Positions 28,091 to 39,313 are shown, numbered from the stretch's first letter. The stretch: DNA of 64,000 bases from Stenotrophomonas rhizophila (GCF_000661955.1 NZ_CP007597.1:3852649-3916648), one strand, 5' to 3'. A program made the numbers and translations. Notes: generated by a model from the letters alone, not told the origin.

Positions 28091-29017
28091 ATGGAAACCA
28101 AAGCCAATTACGTACTGATCGGCGCCTTCACCCTGGTGGTGGGACTGGCGCTGCTGGCCTTCGGCCTGTGGGCAGCCAAGTACTCCTCCGACCGCACCTG
28201 GACCGAGTACCGGGTGGTCTTCCGCGAAGCCGTCACCGGCCTGACGGTGGGCAGCCCGGTGCAGTACAACGGCATCGCGGTCGGCTCGATCACCGAGCTG
28301 AACCTGGTGCCGGACGACCCGCGCCAGGTGGTGGCCCGCATCCGCCTGAACTCCAACACGCCGATCAAGACCGACACCCGCGCCAAGCTGGCCATCACCA
28401 GCCTGACCGGCCCGTCGATCATCCAGCTCAGCGGTGGCACCCCGCAGGCCGCTGCGCTGACCGCGGTCAACAAGGACCCGGCGCCGATCATTCCGACCAC
28501 CCCCTCGGCGCTGCAGAACATCACCGACGTGGCCAACCGCATCGTCGAGCGCATGGACCAGGTGCTGAGCGACCGCAACGTGGCCAGCATCAACGCCACC
28601 CTGGCCAACCTGGAAACCATCAGCGGCGGCCTGGCCGACCGCGACCAGGGCACCCAGGCGCTGCTGCTCAGCGCGCGCGACGCCGCGCGCAGCCTGGATG
28701 TCACCCTCAAGAGCACCAACGGCACCATCCAGCGCCTGGACAAGAACCTGGTGCAGCAGTTGCCGCCGATCCTGGACAAGCTGGAAACCACCCTGAGCAA
28801 GCTGGATTCGGCCGCCGGCAATGCCGATTCGATCCTCGGCGAGAACCGTGCGGCGATCAACAGCTTCGCCAACGATGGCCTGGCCCAGCTTGGCCCGACC
28901 CTGACCGAGCTGCGCGGGCTGATCCGCGACCTGCGCCGGGTCAGCGACCGCCTCGACAACAACCCGGCACGCTATCTGCTGGGCCGTGACGCGCCCAAGG
29001 AGTTCGAACCCAAATGA
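28091..29017 (+). CDS. mlaD: MCE domain substrate-binding protein (MlaD-type)
   Basis: The 308-residue protein has one N-terminal membrane helix (about 8-28), a single MCE/MlaD domain (about 38-120; VFREAVTGLTVGSPVQYNGIAVGSI), and a long C-terminal helical part predicted to form coiled coils. MlaD-type proteins form hexameric rings that bind lipid in the periplasm. The long tail makes it larger than E. coli MlaD (183 residues) and closer to the MCE proteins of other transport operons. Its stop overlaps the next start (ATGA). Confidence 0.93.
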   Translation: METKANYVLIGAFTLVVGLALLAFGLWAAKYSSDRTWTEYRVVFREAVTGLTVGSPVQYNGIAVGSITELNLVPDDPRQVVARIRLNSNTPIKTDTRAKLAITSLTGPSIIQLSGGTPQAAALTAVNKDPAPIIPTTPSALQNITDVANRIVERMDQVLSDRNVASINATLANLETISGGLADRDQGTQALLLSARDAARSLDVTLKSTNGTIQRLDKNLVQQLPPILDKLETTLSKLDSAAGNADSILGENRAAINSFANDGLAQLGPTLTELRGLIRDLRRVSDRLDNNPARYLLGRDAPKEFEPK

Positions 29018-29673
29018 GCCGCCCGACTCTCACCCGGATCCTGTTGCCGGCGGCGATGCTCGCCCTGCTGGGCGGCTGCTCGCTGCTGGGCAGCAACGAA
29101 CGCAGCGCAGTCACCATCTATTCCCCGGTCGTGCGCATCCAGGCCGACCCCAGCTGGCCCAAGGTCGACTGGCAGCTGGTGCTGGTCAAGCCCAGCGCCG
29201 CACGCGTGGTCGACAGCCCGCGCATCAACGTGCGCCCCTCCCCCTCCGAGCTGGAGGTGTACAAGGGCGTGAGCTGGGCACAGCCGGCCACCGACATGCT
29301 GGATGACGCCCTGGTGCGCGGCTTCGAGGATTCCGGCCGCATCCAAGGGGTGGCCCGCGCCACCACCGGCATCCGCGCCGACTACAAGCTGGCCCTGGAT
29401 GTGCGCCGCTTCGAAGCCGACTACCGCGGCCAGGCCACGCCCACCGCGCTGATCGAAGTGAACGCCAAGCTGATCCACGTGGTGGACCAGCGCGTGGTCG
29501 CCGACCGCACGTTCCGCCAGGAGCAGCCGGTGCCCAGTACCGCCACCGCCGATGTCGCCCGCGCGTTCGAGCAGGGCCTGCAGGCCACGACGTCCGAGGT
29601 GGTGGGCTGGACGCTGGTGCGCGGCCAGGCCGATTACCAGCAGGCGCAGGTCACGCCGACCCGGGTGCGTTGA
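29014..29673 (+). CDS. ABC-type transport auxiliary lipoprotein (PqiC/YmbA-like)
   Basis: A 219-residue outer-membrane-type lipoprotein with lipobox LGGC at about 19-22. It is followed by an ABC_trans_aux domain containing IYSPVVRIQADPSWPKVDWQL and VARAFEQGLQATTSEVVGW. Such lipoproteins (PqiC in E. coli) accompany MCE systems and probably dock the bridge at the outer membrane. The start overlaps the mlaD stop. No mlaC-like gene is present; this protein may replace that function. Confidence 0.9.
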   Translation: MSRPTLTRILLPAAMLALLGGCSLLGSNERSAVTIYSPVVRIQADPSWPKVDWQLVLVKPSAARVVDSPRINVRPSPSELEVYKGVSWAQPATDMLDDALVRGFEDSGRIQGVARATTGIRADYKLALDVRRFEADYRGQATPTALIEVNAKLIHVVDQRVVADRTFRQEQPVPSTATADVARAFEQGLQATTSEVVGWTLVRGQADYQQAQVTPTRVR

Positions 29674-29692
29674 TGCCCCCGCTGCCAACGGC

Positions 29693-29719
29693 CAGGCGCT
29701 GCAGGGCACGCAGCGCCTG
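29693..29719. repeat. 10-bp-stem hairpin after the Mla operon
   Basis: Perfect arms CAGGCGCTGC / GCAGCGCCTG around a seven-base loop, 20 bp after the operon. There is no T-tract, so termination would be weak. It is followed by a possible extended -10 box (TGCGATAAT, about 29724-29732) for the next gene. Confidence 0.55.
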
Positions 29720-29759
29720 CATGCGATAATCGGCCCCCGCTCCGTCCGCCGAAGTCCTG

Positions 29760-30722
29760 ATGCCGTCCACCGTCTCCATCGCCATGTGCACCTACAATGG
29801 CGAGCGCTTCCTGCAGGCGCAGCTGGACAGCCTGCTTGCGCAGACGCGCCGGCCTGACCAGATCGTCATCCGCGATGACGTCTCCACCGATACCAGCATG
29901 GACCTGCTGCGCGCGTTCGTGCCACGGGCCGAGGCGCTGGGCATTGCCGTGGACCTGCAGGCCAATCCGCAGAACGTGGGCTACCGCCGCAATTTCGATG
30001 GTGCGCTGCGGGCCTGCAACGGCGAGGTGATCTTCCTCTGCGACCAGGACGACGTCTGGCATGCAGGGAAAGTGGCGCGGATCTGCGCCGAGTTCGATGC
30101 CCGCCCCCACCTGCTGGCAGTGCACAGCGATGCGCTGCTGATTGATGGGCAGGGCGCGACGCTGCCGAAACGGCTTTTTGATGCACTGGGTATCAACTGG
30201 CGAACGCTGCGCCGGATGCATGCCGGTGACGGCTTCCGGTTGATGCTACAGAGAAACCTGATGACCGGCGCAGCAATGGCGCTGCGACGCAACGTGCTGG
30301 TAGATGCACTGCCGCTGCCTGAAACCGACTGGGTGCACGACGCCTGGATCGGTACCCTGGCGGCGATGCGTGGACACATCGACAGCCTGCCCGAGCCACT
30401 GATCAGCTATCGCCTGCATGACGGCAATCAGCTCGGCCTGGGAGGCAACGACCCTGCACCGCGCCACGCGCGCCGGATGCGGCAGCTGAACACCGAGCGG
30501 ATTCAATGCATGCAGTTGCTCGAACGCGGCCGCAGCGTGGGTCTCCCGGCCCCCACATTGGCGTGGGTCGAGCGGAAGCAGCAGCATGTGTCCTTCCGCG
30601 CCGACCTCCCGGCCGGTCGTCTCCAACGTGTTCCGCGCATCGTTGGCGAACTGCTGTCCGGCAACTACCAGCGGTTCGGGCGCGGCGTGTTGTCGGCAGT
30701 GATCGACCTGGTGCGCGCCTGA
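29760..30722 (+). CDS. Family 2 glycosyltransferase
   Basis: The 320-residue protein has a GT-A fold: an N-terminal strand and nucleotide loop (VSIAMCTYNGERFL), then DQIVIRDDVSTD, and the acceptor/metal motif FLCDQDDVW at about 91-99. The C-terminal half (about 200-320) is basic and may sit at the membrane. Sugar donor and acceptor are unknown; cell-envelope polysaccharide or rhamnan chains are likely because many relatives are rhamnosyltransferases. It is separated from the main O-antigen cluster by 11 kb. Confidence 0.87.
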   Translation: MPSTVSIAMCTYNGERFLQAQLDSLLAQTRRPDQIVIRDDVSTDTSMDLLRAFVPRAEALGIAVDLQANPQNVGYRRNFDGALRACNGEVIFLCDQDDVWHAGKVARICAEFDARPHLLAVHSDALLIDGQGATLPKRLFDALGINWRTLRRMHAGDGFRLMLQRNLMTGAAMALRRNVLVDALPLPETDWVHDAWIGTLAAMRGHIDSLPEPLISYRLHDGNQLGLGGNDPAPRHARRMRQLNTERIQCMQLLERGRSVGLPAPTLAWVERKQQHVSFRADLPAGRLQRVPRIVGELLSGNYQRFGRGVLSAVIDLVRA

Positions 30723-30738
30723 GCCCTGCGCGCGCCGG

Positions 30739-31323
30739 TCATGTCCCCGGCTGGATCCAACGAAATGTAAGATTGATGCGCTCGGCCAGCGGCCGGGTGC
30801 TTTTCGGCAGTGCGTGCTGGTAATGGCGCTGGGTGGCGCCGCCCATCAGCAGCAGGTCGCCATGGCCGAGCACCACTTCGGCCTTCTTCGCATGGTCGTC
30901 GCGACGACGCAGCGCGAAGCGGCGTTCGGCGCCCAGGCTCAGTGAGGCGATCAGCGGTGCCGGACCCAGCTCGGGTTCGTTGTCGCTGTGCCAGCCCATG
31001 CCATCGTCACCGTCGCGGTAGCGATTGAGCAGCACGCTGTTGAAGTCCGTCCCGCAGAACGCCGCCAGTCGCTCGCGCAACGGCAGCAGCGCCGGGTCCC
31101 ACGGTGCGGGGACGAAGTCGGTGCCCGAATAGCGGTAGCGCGCCGCCGGGTCGCCCATCCAGCAACTCAGCCGCGGCGAGTCCACCTGGCGGCCGAACAT
31201 GCGGATGCGATGCACCTCCCACGGCACCTGCTCGCGCAGCGTGCGCTGCAGGGCATCGGCGTCGGCAGCCGCCAGCCAGTGGCGGTGCCAGCGTACGTCG
31301 GCGTCGCGCAGATGCAGGTCCAT
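30739..31323 (-). CDS. alkB: AlkB-type DNA dealkylation dioxygenase
   Basis: An Fe(II)/2-oxoglutarate dioxygenase that repairs N-alkylated bases such as 1-methyladenine. The 194-residue protein has the iron ligands in WHSDNE (HxD) and HYQHAL, and the 2-oxoglutarate-binding Arg in RINLTFR near the C-terminus. The substrate-recognition part contains MFGRQVDSPRLSCWMGD. This arrangement is nearer the ALKBH2/3-like branch than E. coli AlkB. The start MDLHLRD (ATG 31321-31323) is preferred to an upstream in-frame codon. It converges on the glycosyltransferase gene. Confidence 0.9.
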   Translation of the reverse strand: MDLHLRDADVRWHRHWLAAADADALQRTLREQVPWEVHRIRMFGRQVDSPRLSCWMGDPAARYRYSGTDFVPAPWDPALLPLRERLAAFCGTDFNSVLLNRYRDGDDGMGWHSDNEPELGPAPLIASLSLGAERRFALRRRDDHAKKAEVVLGHGDLLLMGGATQRHYQHALPKSTRPLAERINLTFRWIQPGT

Positions 31324-31379
31324 GCGGTCCTCGTGGGTGGCCGCGGCGCCCGCTTGCACGGGCACCCCGGCACGCCGGG

Positions 31380-32012
<633 letters not shown>

Positions 32013-32013
32013 C

Positions 32014-32748
32014 TCAGTTGCCCTCCGCGCGGACGGTGCGCTGTTCGATACGCTTTTCAGGCGTGGGGTTGTGCACGATGCGGTGTACGTAGATGCCCGG
32101 CAGGTGCACCTGGTCGGGGTCGATGCTGCCCAGCGGCACCACTTCCTCGACCTCGACGATGCAGACCTTGCCGGCCATCGCGCAGGCCGGGTTGAAGTTG
32201 CGCGCGGTCTTGCGGAACACCAGGTTGCCGGCCTCGTCGGCCTTCCACGCCTTGACCAGGGCCACGTCGGCGCGCAGCGCGGTTTCCAGCACGAAGTGCT
32301 TGCCGTCGAATTCGCGGGTTTCCTTGCCTTCGGCCACCACCGTGCCGTAGCCGGTGGCGGTGAAGAAGGCCGGGATGCCGGCACCGCCGGCGCGCAGGCG
32401 CTCGGCCAGGGTGCCCTGCGGGTTGAACTCCAGCTCCAGCTCACCGGCCAGGAACTGCCGTTCGAACTCCTTGTTCTCGCCCACGTAGGACGAAATCATT
32501 TTCTGGATCTGGCGGGTTTCCAGCAGCTGGCCCAGGCCGAAGCCATCCACGCCGGCATTGTTGGAAATCACGGTCAGGCCCTTGACCGCGCTGTCGCGCA
32601 GCGCGGCGATCAGCGCCTCGGGGATGCCGCACAGGCCGAAACCGCCCACCGCCAGCGTCTGGCCATCGGCAACCACGCCCTGCAGCGCCTCGGCGGCGCT
32701 GGCGTAGCGCTTGCTGCGCCGGCCGGCCGTATCTGGGGACTTGCTCAT
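32014..32748 (-). CDS. scoA: 3-oxoacid CoA-transferase subunit A
   Basis: Alpha subunit of the same heteromeric CoA-transferase. The 244-residue protein has the subunit A signature [14 protein letters not shown] at about 34-47, and [15 protein letters not shown]. The ATG (32746-32748) is preceded by GAGGG at good spacing. It is transcribed first, with scoB following after one base. It is divergent from xanA with a 159-bp gap. Confidence 0.93.
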   Translation of the reverse strand: MSKSPDTAGRRSKRYASAAEALQGVVADGQTLAVGGFGLCGIPEALIAALRDSAVKGLTVISNNAGVDGFGLGQLLETRQIQKMISSYVGENKEFERQFLAGELELEFNPQGTLAERLRAGGAGIPAFFTATGYGTVVAEGKETREFDGKHFVLETALRADVALVKAWKADEAGNLVFRKTARNFNPACAMAGKVCIVEVEEVVPLGSIDPDQVHLPGIYVHRIVHNPTPEKRIEQRTVRAEGN

Positions 32749-32907
32749 CTACGCCCTCACCTCGTTGATGTAAGCAGGCATTGTAGCCAGTACGCCGGGG
32801 TTTCCCGGCGCGCCTGAAGCAGCGTTTACCCGCGGCAGGGCATGAAAACGATTCCCATACATGGCTACGGCTAAACTAATCCGCTGACTGTCTCAAGGAT
32901 TGAATAG

Positions 32908-34257
32908 ATGACCCTTCCCGCATTCAAGGCGTACGACATCCGCGGCCGGGTGCCGGACGAGCTGAACGAAGACCTGGCGCGCCGCATCGGCGTGGCCCTG
33001 GCCGATCAGCTTGCCCCCGGTACCGTGGTGGTGGGCCACGACGTGCGCCTGACCAGCGCCGCCCTGCAGGACGCACTCACCGCCGGCCTGCGTGGCGCCG
33101 GCCGCGACGTGCTGGACATCGGCCTGTGTGGCACCGAGGAAGTCTATTTCCAGGTGGACCACCTCAACGCCGCCGGCGGGGTCATGGTCACCGCCAGCCA
33201 CAACCCGATGGATTACAACGGCATGAAGCTGGTCAAGGAGCAGGCCCGCCCGATCAGCTCGGACACCGGCCTGTTCGCGATCTCCGATGCCGTCGAAGCC
33301 GATACCGACGCTGCGGCCGCCGCCACCGGTGGCCTGCAGGCGCATCCGGACAAGGGCGCCTACATCGAGCACCTGCTCAGCTACATCGATCGCGCCGCGC
33401 TCAAGCCGCTGAAGCTGGTGGTCAACGCGGGCAATGGCGGCGCGGGCACCATCGTCGACCTGCTCGCCCCGCACCTGCCGTTCGAGTTCATCCGTATCTG
33501 CCATGAACCCGATGGCAGCTTCCCCAACGGCATCCCCAACCCGCTGCTGCCGGAAAACCGCGAACTGACCGCGCAGGCCGTGCGCGAACATGGTGCGGAC
33601 TTCGGCATTGCCTGGGACGGCGACTTCGACCGCTGCTTCTTCTTCGACCACACCGGCCGCTTCATCGAGGGCTACTACCTGGTGGGCCTGCTGGCGCAGG
33701 CGATCCTGGCCCGCCAGCCCGGCGGCAAGATCGTGCACGACCCGCGCCTGACCTGGAACACGGTGGAAATGGTGGAAGCCGCCGGCGGCCAGCCGGTGCT
33801 GTGCAAGAGCGGGCATGCCTTCATCAAGGAAAAGATGCGCAGCGAAAATGCCGTGTATGGCGGTGAAATGAGCGCGCACCACTACTTCCGCGAGTTCGCC
33901 TACGCCGACTCGGGCATGATTCCGTGGCTGCTGATCGGCGCACTGGTGTCCGAGTCCGGCCGCTCGCTGGCCGACCTGGTCGAGGCGCGCATGGCCAAGT
34001 TCCCGTGCAGCGGCGAGATCAACTTCAAGGTCACCGATGCCAAGGCGGCCGTCGCGCGGGTGATGGACCACTATGCCGCGCAGTCGCCGGCACTGGACCA
34101 CACCGACGGCATCAGCGCCGACTTCGGTGCCTGGCGCTTCAACCTGCGCAGCTCCAACACCGAACCGCTGCTGCGCCTGAATGTTGAAACCCGTGGCGAT
34201 GCCGCCCTGCTGCAGCAGCGCACCGATGAGATTTCCCAGCTGCTCACGGCATCCTGA
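32908..34257 (+). CDS. xanA: Phosphomannomutase/phosphoglucomutase
   Basis: Interconverts 6- and 1-phosphates of mannose and glucose, supplying Man-1-P for GDP-mannose and Glc-1-P for RmlA. The 449-residue alpha-D-phosphohexomutase has the phosphoserine loop TASHNP at about 97-102, the metal loop DGDFDR, the sugar loop GGEMSAHHY and the C-terminal phosphate loop RSSNTEP. It corresponds to XanA of Xanthomonas and SpgM of S. maltophilia, needed for LPS and biofilm. It is in operon with xanB. Confidence 0.96.
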   Translation: MTLPAFKAYDIRGRVPDELNEDLARRIGVALADQLAPGTVVVGHDVRLTSAALQDALTAGLRGAGRDVLDIGLCGTEEVYFQVDHLNAAGGVMVTASHNPMDYNGMKLVKEQARPISSDTGLFAISDAVEADTDAAAAATGGLQAHPDKGAYIEHLLSYIDRAALKPLKLVVNAGNGGAGTIVDLLAPHLPFEFIRICHEPDGSFPNGIPNPLLPENRELTAQAVREHGADFGIAWDGDFDRCFFFDHTGRFIEGYYLVGLLAQAILARQPGGKIVHDPRLTWNTVEMVEAAGGQPVLCKSGHAFIKEKMRSENAVYGGEMSAHHYFREFAYADSGMIPWLLIGALVSESGRSLADLVEARMAKFPCSGEINFKVTDAKAAVARVMDHYAAQSPALDHTDGISADFGAWRFNLRSSNTEPLLRLNVETRGDAALLQQRTDEISQLLTAS

Positions 34258-34268
34258 GGCCTGCCCCG

Positions 34269-35672
34269 ATGAACGATCTTCTTCCCGTCATCCTGTCCGG
34301 TGGTTCCGGCACCCGGCTGTGGCCACTGTCGCGCGAAGCCTACCCCAAGCAGTTCCTTGCCCTGGCGGGCGAGCAGACCATGCTGCAGGCCACCTGGCAG
34401 CGCGTTGCGCCCATCGCCGGCCGTGCGCCGCTGGTGGTGGCCAACGAGGAACATCGTTTCGTCGCCGCCGAACAACTGCAGCAGCTGGGTGTGCAACCCC
34501 AGGCGATCCTGCTCGAACCGGTGGGTCGCAACACCGCGCCTGCCATTGCCGTGGCCGCACTGGAAGCCACGCGTGACGGCGATGATGCCGTACTGCTGGT
34601 GCTTCCTTCCGATCATGTGATCGCCGACGAGGAGGCCTTCCGCGCGGCGGTGTTGCGTGCCATGCCGGCAGCCCGGTCGGGCAAGCTGGTCACCTTCGGC
34701 ATCGTGCCGACCGGCCCGGAAACCGGCTATGGCTACATCAAGGCCGGTGCCGCAGGCGACGTGCGCCCGGTGGATCGCTTCGTCGAAAAGCCCGATGCCG
34801 ATACCGCCCAGCAGTATGTGCAGTCGGGCGAGTACTTCTGGAACAGCGGCATGTTCCTGTTCAAGGCCTCGCGCTACCTGGCCGAGCTGGAACGGTTCAA
34901 CCCGGCCATGCTGGCCGCCAGCCGCACGGCCTGGCAGCAGGCGCGCCGCGATGCGGACTTCACCCGCCTGGACAAGGACGCGTTCACGGCGGTGCCATCG
35001 GACTCGATCGACTATGCGGTGATGGAAAAGACCGCCGATGCGGTGGTGGTGGCGCTGGATGCCGGCTGGAACGATGTCGGCTCGTGGACGGCGCTGCGCG
35101 ACGTATCGGCGCAGGATGCCGATGGCAACGCCCACCACGGCGATGTCATCGCGATCGATTGCCACAATACCTATGCCTACGGCGAGCGTTTGATCGCGCT
35201 GGTCGGGCTGGATGATGTGATCGTGGTGGAGACCGATGATGCGGTGATGGTCGGGCGCAGCGACCGCATGCAGGAGATCAAGCAGGTGGTGTCCCGGCTC
35301 AAGGCTGCCGGTCGTCCCGAGGCGACCTGGCATCGCAAGGTGTACCGCCCGTGGGGCGCCTATGATTCGATCGACCACGGTGAGCGTTTCCAGGTCAAGC
35401 GCATCACCGTCAAGCCCGGTGCAACGCTCAGCCTGCAGATGCACCACCACCGTGCCGAGCACTGGATCGTGGTCAGCGGCACGGCCGAAGTCACCCGCGG
35501 TGATGACGTGCTGCTGCTGACCGAAAACCAGAGTACCTATATTCCGCTGGGTGTCACCCACCGGCTGAAGAACCCGGGCAAGCTGCCGCTGGAACTGATT
35601 GAAGTGCAGTCGGGCAGTTACCTGGGCGAGGACGACATCGTGCGCTTCGAAGACACCTACGGCCGCGCCTGA
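34269..35672 (+). CDS. xanB: Mannose-1-phosphate guanylyltransferase / mannose-6-phosphate isomerase
   Basis: A bifunctional enzyme making Man-6-P from Fru-6-P and GDP-mannose from Man-1-P. The 467-residue protein has an N-terminal nucleotidyltransferase domain ([21 protein letters not shown] at about 7-27; FVEKP) and a C-terminal cupin type II isomerase domain (about 350-465; [20 protein letters not shown] with metal ligands). It starts 11 bases after xanA and ends at a strong bidirectional terminator shared with rmlD. Confidence 0.96.
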   Translation: MNDLLPVILSGGSGTRLWPLSREAYPKQFLALAGEQTMLQATWQRVAPIAGRAPLVVANEEHRFVAAEQLQQLGVQPQAILLEPVGRNTAPAIAVAALEATRDGDDAVLLVLPSDHVIADEEAFRAAVLRAMPAARSGKLVTFGIVPTGPETGYGYIKAGAAGDVRPVDRFVEKPDADTAQQYVQSGEYFWNSGMFLFKASRYLAELERFNPAMLAASRTAWQQARRDADFTRLDKDAFTAVPSDSIDYAVMEKTADAVVVALDAGWNDVGSWTALRDVSAQDADGNAHHGDVIAIDCHNTYAYGERLIALVGLDDVIVVETDDAVMVGRSDRMQEIKQVVSRLKAAGRPEATWHRKVYRPWGAYDSIDHGERFQVKRITVKPGATLSLQMHHHRAEHWIVVSGTAEVTRGDDVLLLTENQSTYIPLGVTHRLKNPGKLPLELIEVQSGSYLGEDDIVRFEDTYGRA

Positions 35673-35691
35673 CCGGCACGCCGCAGGCAAG

Positions 35692-35721
35692 AAAAAACCC
35701 GGCCAAGGCCGGGTTTTTTTT
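35692..35721. terminator. Bidirectional terminator between xanB and rmlD
   Basis: A perfect stem CCCGGCC-AA-GGCCGGG is flanked by six A on the left and eight T on the right, so it works on both strands for the convergent xanAB and rmlBACD operons. Confidence 0.93.
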
Positions 35722-35741
35722 GGATCGCGCGATGCCCGCCG

Positions 35742-36632
35742 TTACAGCTCGGCGATGACGCGCTTCAAACCGTCCTGCCAGCTGGGCAGCGCGATGCCGA
35801 AGTCCGCCTCCAGCTTGGACACGTCCAGGCCCGAATAGGCCGGGCGCTTGGCCGGGGTCGGGTACTCGGCAGTGGTGATCGCCTCGACCTTCGGCGCGCG
35901 CGCCAGTTTCCCGGCCGCAACGGCCTCGGCGAAGATCGCCTCGGCAAACCCGTGCCAGCTGGTTTCCCCGTTGGCGGTCAGGTGCCACGTACCGGAGAGG
36001 CCGCCGGAATGCTGCAGTGCCTGGGCGGTGACATCGGCGATCAGCGCCGCCGGGGTCGGCGTGCCGACCTGGTCGGCCACCACGCGCAGCACATCACGCT
36101 CGGCACCCACACGCAGCATGGTGCGCAGGAAGTTGGCGCTGTGCGAGGCGTACACCCATGCCGTGCGGAAGATCAGGTGACGTCCACCGGCGGCGCGGAT
36201 CGCCTGCTCGCCGTCCAGCTTGCTGCCGCCGTAGGCACCCAGCGGTGCGGTGACGTCCTCTTCGCGGTACGGGCGGGTGCCCTGGCCGTCGAAGACGTAG
36301 TCGGTGGAGTAATGCACCATCGGCACGCCCGCCGCCGCACACCAGCGCGCGATCACGCCCGGGGCTTCAGCATTGGCCCGCCAGGCCGCGTCGCGCTCGT
36401 CCTCGGCGCGGTCCACCGCGGTGTAGGCCGCGGCGTTGACCACCACGTCGGGGCGAACCCGGTCGAGCAGCGCGGTCAACGACGCGGGCGCGTTGAAGTC
36501 GGCCACTTCGCAGGCGCTGCCGTCGGGCAGCGAGCCACTGCGGGTGGTCGCCACCACCTCGCCCAGCGGCGCCAGCGCGCGCCGCAGTTCCTGGCCCAGC
36601 TGGCCATTGCCACCGAACAGCAGCACGGTCAC
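35742..36632 (-). CDS. rmlD: dTDP-4-dehydrorhamnose reductase
   Basis: Last step of dTDP-L-rhamnose synthesis. The 296-residue SDR-type protein has the NAD(P) loop GGNGQLGQEL at about 6-15, the catalytic YGGSK (YxxxK), STDYVFDG and AAYTAVDRAE. It starts with GTG (36630-36632), overlapping the rmlC stop as GTGA. Last gene of the coupled rmlBACD operon. Confidence 0.96.
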   Translation of the reverse strand: MTVLLFGGNGQLGQELRRALAPLGEVVATTRSGSLPDGSACEVADFNAPASLTALLDRVRPDVVVNAAAYTAVDRAEDERDAAWRANAEAPGVIARWCAAAGVPMVHYSTDYVFDGQGTRPYREEDVTAPLGAYGGSKLDGEQAIRAAGGRHLIFRTAWVYASHSANFLRTMLRVGAERDVLRVVADQVGTPTPAALIADVTAQALQHSGGLSGTWHLTANGETSWHGFAEAIFAEAVAAGKLARAPKVEAITTAEYPTPAKRPAYSGLDVSKLEADFGIALPSWQDGLKRVIAEL

Positions 36633-37186
36633 GGCTGGAACACCGGCAGGCGGTCTTCGGCGATGTCCTTCAGGAACGGGGCCGTTTCGTCCTTGGCCGA
36701 CAGGGTCGGGCCACTGATCGGCCAGTCCACCGCAACGTCGGCATCGTTCCAGCGTACGCCGGCGTCGAAGTCCTTCAGGTACACCTCGGTGCACAGGTAG
36801 CTGAAGACCGCACGCTCGCTGAGCACGGCAAAACCATGGGCGAAGCCTTCCGGAATCCAGAACTGCTTCTTGTTCTCCGCGCTCAGGACCACCGCTTCCC
36901 ACTGGCCGAACGTCGGCGAGCCACGGCGGATGTCCACGGCCACGTCATAGACTTCGCCTTCGAGCACGCTGACCAGCTTGCCCTGCGGCCGCGGCCATTG
37001 GTAATGCAAGCCACGCAGCACGCCCTTGGCCGAGGTGGAGACGTTGCTCTGCACGAACTTCGTGGGCAGGCCGTGCTGACCGAAACGCTCGGCGTTCCAG
37101 GTCTCGAAGAAGAAGCCGCGCTCGTCGCCGAACACCGCCGGTTCGATCACCACGCAACCGGGCAGCTTGGTTTCAATGATTTTCAC
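36629..37186 (-). CDS. rmlC: dTDP-4-dehydrorhamnose 3,5-epimerase
   Basis: Epimerises C3 and C5 of dTDP-4-keto-6-deoxyglucose. The 185-residue cupin protein has the RmlC signature [11 protein letters not shown], the catalytic-site block VLRGLHYQ and the end motif IPEGFAHGF. The GTG start (37184-37186) has a GAGGAG box upstream and overlaps the rmlA stop (GTGA). Upstream in-frame codons lie inside rmlA and were rejected. Confidence 0.96.
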   Translation of the reverse strand: MKIIETKLPGCVVIEPAVFGDERGFFFETWNAERFGQHGLPTKFVQSNVSTSAKGVLRGLHYQWPRPQGKLVSVLEGEVYDVAVDIRRGSPTFGQWEAVVLSAENKKQFWIPEGFAHGFAVLSERAVFSYLCTEVYLKDFDAGVRWNDADVAVDWPISGPTLSAKDETAPFLKDIAEDRLPVFQP

Positions 37187-38070
37187 GGAACAACTCCTCG
37201 TACCGCCAGCGTGTGCAGGTATTGGCCGTAGCCGTTCTTGATCAGTGGCGCAGCCAGTGCTTCCAGCTGCTCGGCGCTGATCCAGCCCTGGCCGAACGCG
37301 ATTTCTTCCGGGCAGCACACCTGCAGGCCCTGGCGGGTCTGGATGGTCTCGATGAAGTTGGACGCCTCCAGCAGCGACTGGTGGGTGCCGGTATCCAGCC
37401 ACGCATACCCGCGGCCCAGCGCTTCCAAGTGCAGGTTGCCCTCGCGCAGGTAACGCTGGTTGAGGTCGGTGATTTCCAGTTCGCCACGCGGCGAGGGCTT
37501 CAGTTCGGCCGCGTGGTGGCTGGCATTGCCGTCGTAGAAGTACAGCCCGGTCACGGCGTAGTTCGAGCGCGGCTTCTCGGGCTTTTCAACCAGGTCGATG
37601 ACCTTGCCGGCCTTGTCGAACTCGGCCACGCCGTAGCGTTCCGGATCGTTGACCCAGTAGCCGAACACGGTGGCGCCGGTATCGCGCTGGTCGGCATTGC
37701 GCAGCACTTCGCGCAGGCCATGGCCGTGGAAGATGTTGTCGCCCAGCACCAGGCAGCTCGGCTTGCCGTCGACGAAGTCGCGGCCGATCAGGTAGGCCTG
37801 CGCCAGCCCGTCCGGGCTCGGCTGCACGGCGTACTCGATGTTCATGCCCCACTGCGAACCATCGCCCAGCAGCGCCTGGAACAGCGCCTGCTCGTGCGGG
37901 GTGTTGATGATCAGTACATCGCGGATGCCCGCCAGCATCAGCACGCTGAGCGGGTAGTAGATCATCGGCTTGTCGTAGACCGGCAGCAGCTGCTTGCTGA
38001 CGCCTTTGGTGATCGGGTACAGGCGCGTGCCCGAGCCGCCCGCCAGGATGATGCCCTTGCGTTGAGTCAT
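37183..38070 (-). CDS. rmlA: Glucose-1-phosphate thymidylyltransferase
   Basis: Makes dTDP-glucose, the entry to both the rhamnose and Fuc4N branches here. The 295-residue protein has [22 protein letters not shown] at the N-terminus and [19 protein letters not shown] in the middle, both diagnostic of RmlA. It starts with ATG at 38068-38070, 32 bp after rmlB, and ends overlapping rmlC. Confidence 0.97.
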   Translation of the reverse strand: MTQRKGIILAGGSGTRLYPITKGVSKQLLPVYDKPMIYYPLSVLMLAGIRDVLIINTPHEQALFQALLGDGSQWGMNIEYAVQPSPDGLAQAYLIGRDFVDGKPSCLVLGDNIFHGHGLREVLRNADQRDTGATVFGYWVNDPERYGVAEFDKAGKVIDLVEKPEKPRSNYAVTGLYFYDGNASHHAAELKPSPRGELEITDLNQRYLREGNLHLEALGRGYAWLDTGTHQSLLEASNFIETIQTRQGLQVCCPEEIAFGQGWISAEQLEALAAPLIKNGYGQYLHTLAVRGVVP

Positions 38071-38102
38071 GCGGTGGTCCTCTGTCTGTGGATGGCCGCC
38101 AC

Positions 38103-39158
38103 TCAGGCGGCGGTGCCGATGCGCTGCAGGCGGTAGCTGCCGTCAAGCACGCCGTTCACCCATTCCTGGTTGTCCAGGTACCAGTCGACAGTGAAGCCGA
38201 TGCCCTGGTCGAAGGTGTACTTCGGCTCCCAGCCCAGCTGGTCCTTCAACTTGCTGGCGTCGATCGCATAGCGGCGATCATGGCCCGGACGGTCGGCGAC
38301 ATAGGTGATCTGGCTGCTGCGCGGCTGGCCGTCCTCGCGCGGGCGGCGGGCATCGAGCAGCGCGCAGATCGCATGCACCACTTCGATGTTTTCCTTCTCC
38401 GAGTTGCCGCCGACGTTGTAGGTCTCGCCGACCTGGCCCTTGGCCAGCACGGTGCGGATCGCCTCGCAGTGGTCGGACACGAACAGCCAGTCGCGCACCT
38501 GCTTGCCATCGCCGTACACCGGCAGCGGCTCGCCGGCCAGCGCCTTGGCGATCACCAGCGGGATCAGCTTCTCGGGGAAGTGGTACGGACCGTAGTTGTT
38601 GGAGCAGTTGGTGGTCAGCACCGGCAACCCGTAGGTGTGGTGGAACGCGCGCACCAGGTGGTCCGAGGCCGCCTTGGACGCCGAGTACGGCGAGTTGGGC
38701 GCGAACGGAGTGGTTTCGCTGAACTTGCCGGTTTCGCCCAGCGTGCCGTACACCTCGTCGGTGGACACGTGCAGGAAGCGGAACGCGCCGCCCTTGTCGG
38801 CCGGCAGCGCCTTCCAGTAGTCGCGCACCGATTCCAGCAGGGCCAGGGTGCCGACCACGTTGGTCTGGATGAACGCGCCGGGGCCGTCGATGGAACGGTC
38901 GACATGGCTTTCGGCGGCGAAGTTCACCACCGCATCGGGCTGGTGTTCGGCCAGCAGGCGGGCCACCAGCGAATGGTCACCGATGTCGCCGTGCACGAAC
39001 ACGTGGTCCGGGTTGCCCTCCAGCGGGGCCAGGGTTTTCAGGTTACCCGCGTAGGTCAGCGCATCCAGGTTGATTACCCGCACGCCCTTGGCGACCGCTT
39101 CGAGGACAAAGTTACCGCCAATGAATCCGGCTCCGCCGGTGACAAGCCATGTGGGCAC
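38103..39158 (-). CDS. rmlB: dTDP-glucose 4,6-dehydratase
   Basis: Converts dTDP-glucose to dTDP-4-keto-6-deoxyglucose. The 351-residue extended SDR has the NAD loop [11 protein letters not shown] at about 7-17, [11 protein letters not shown] and the catalytic YSASK motif. The start is GTG at 39156-39158 ([11 protein letters not shown]), with a CAGGAGAA box eight bases before it. It heads the rmlBACD operon and is divergent from etfB. Confidence 0.96.
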   Translation of the reverse strand: MPTWLVTGGAGFIGGNFVLEAVAKGVRVINLDALTYAGNLKTLAPLEGNPDHVFVHGDIGDHSLVARLLAEHQPDAVVNFAAESHVDRSIDGPGAFIQTNVVGTLALLESVRDYWKALPADKGGAFRFLHVSTDEVYGTLGETGKFSETTPFAPNSPYSASKAASDHLVRAFHHTYGLPVLTTNCSNNYGPYHFPEKLIPLVIAKALAGEPLPVYGDGKQVRDWLFVSDHCEAIRTVLAKGQVGETYNVGGNSEKENIEVVHAICALLDARRPREDGQPRSSQITYVADRPGHDRRYAIDASKLKDQLGWEPKYTFDQGIGFTVDWYLDNQEWVNGVLDGSYRLQRIGTAA

Positions 39159-39313
39159 TACCTGTTCTCCTGTTATGTGTGCATGGGAGGCGCCAGCTGG
39201 CGTCCAATTCAGCGCCACAGGATACAGTGCAGCCGTCTTCACGACTGCCTGCAGCACGTGAACAGCGCTGACTGCGTCACGTTTCGTGCGGCATTGCAGC
39301 ATCACCATACGCA

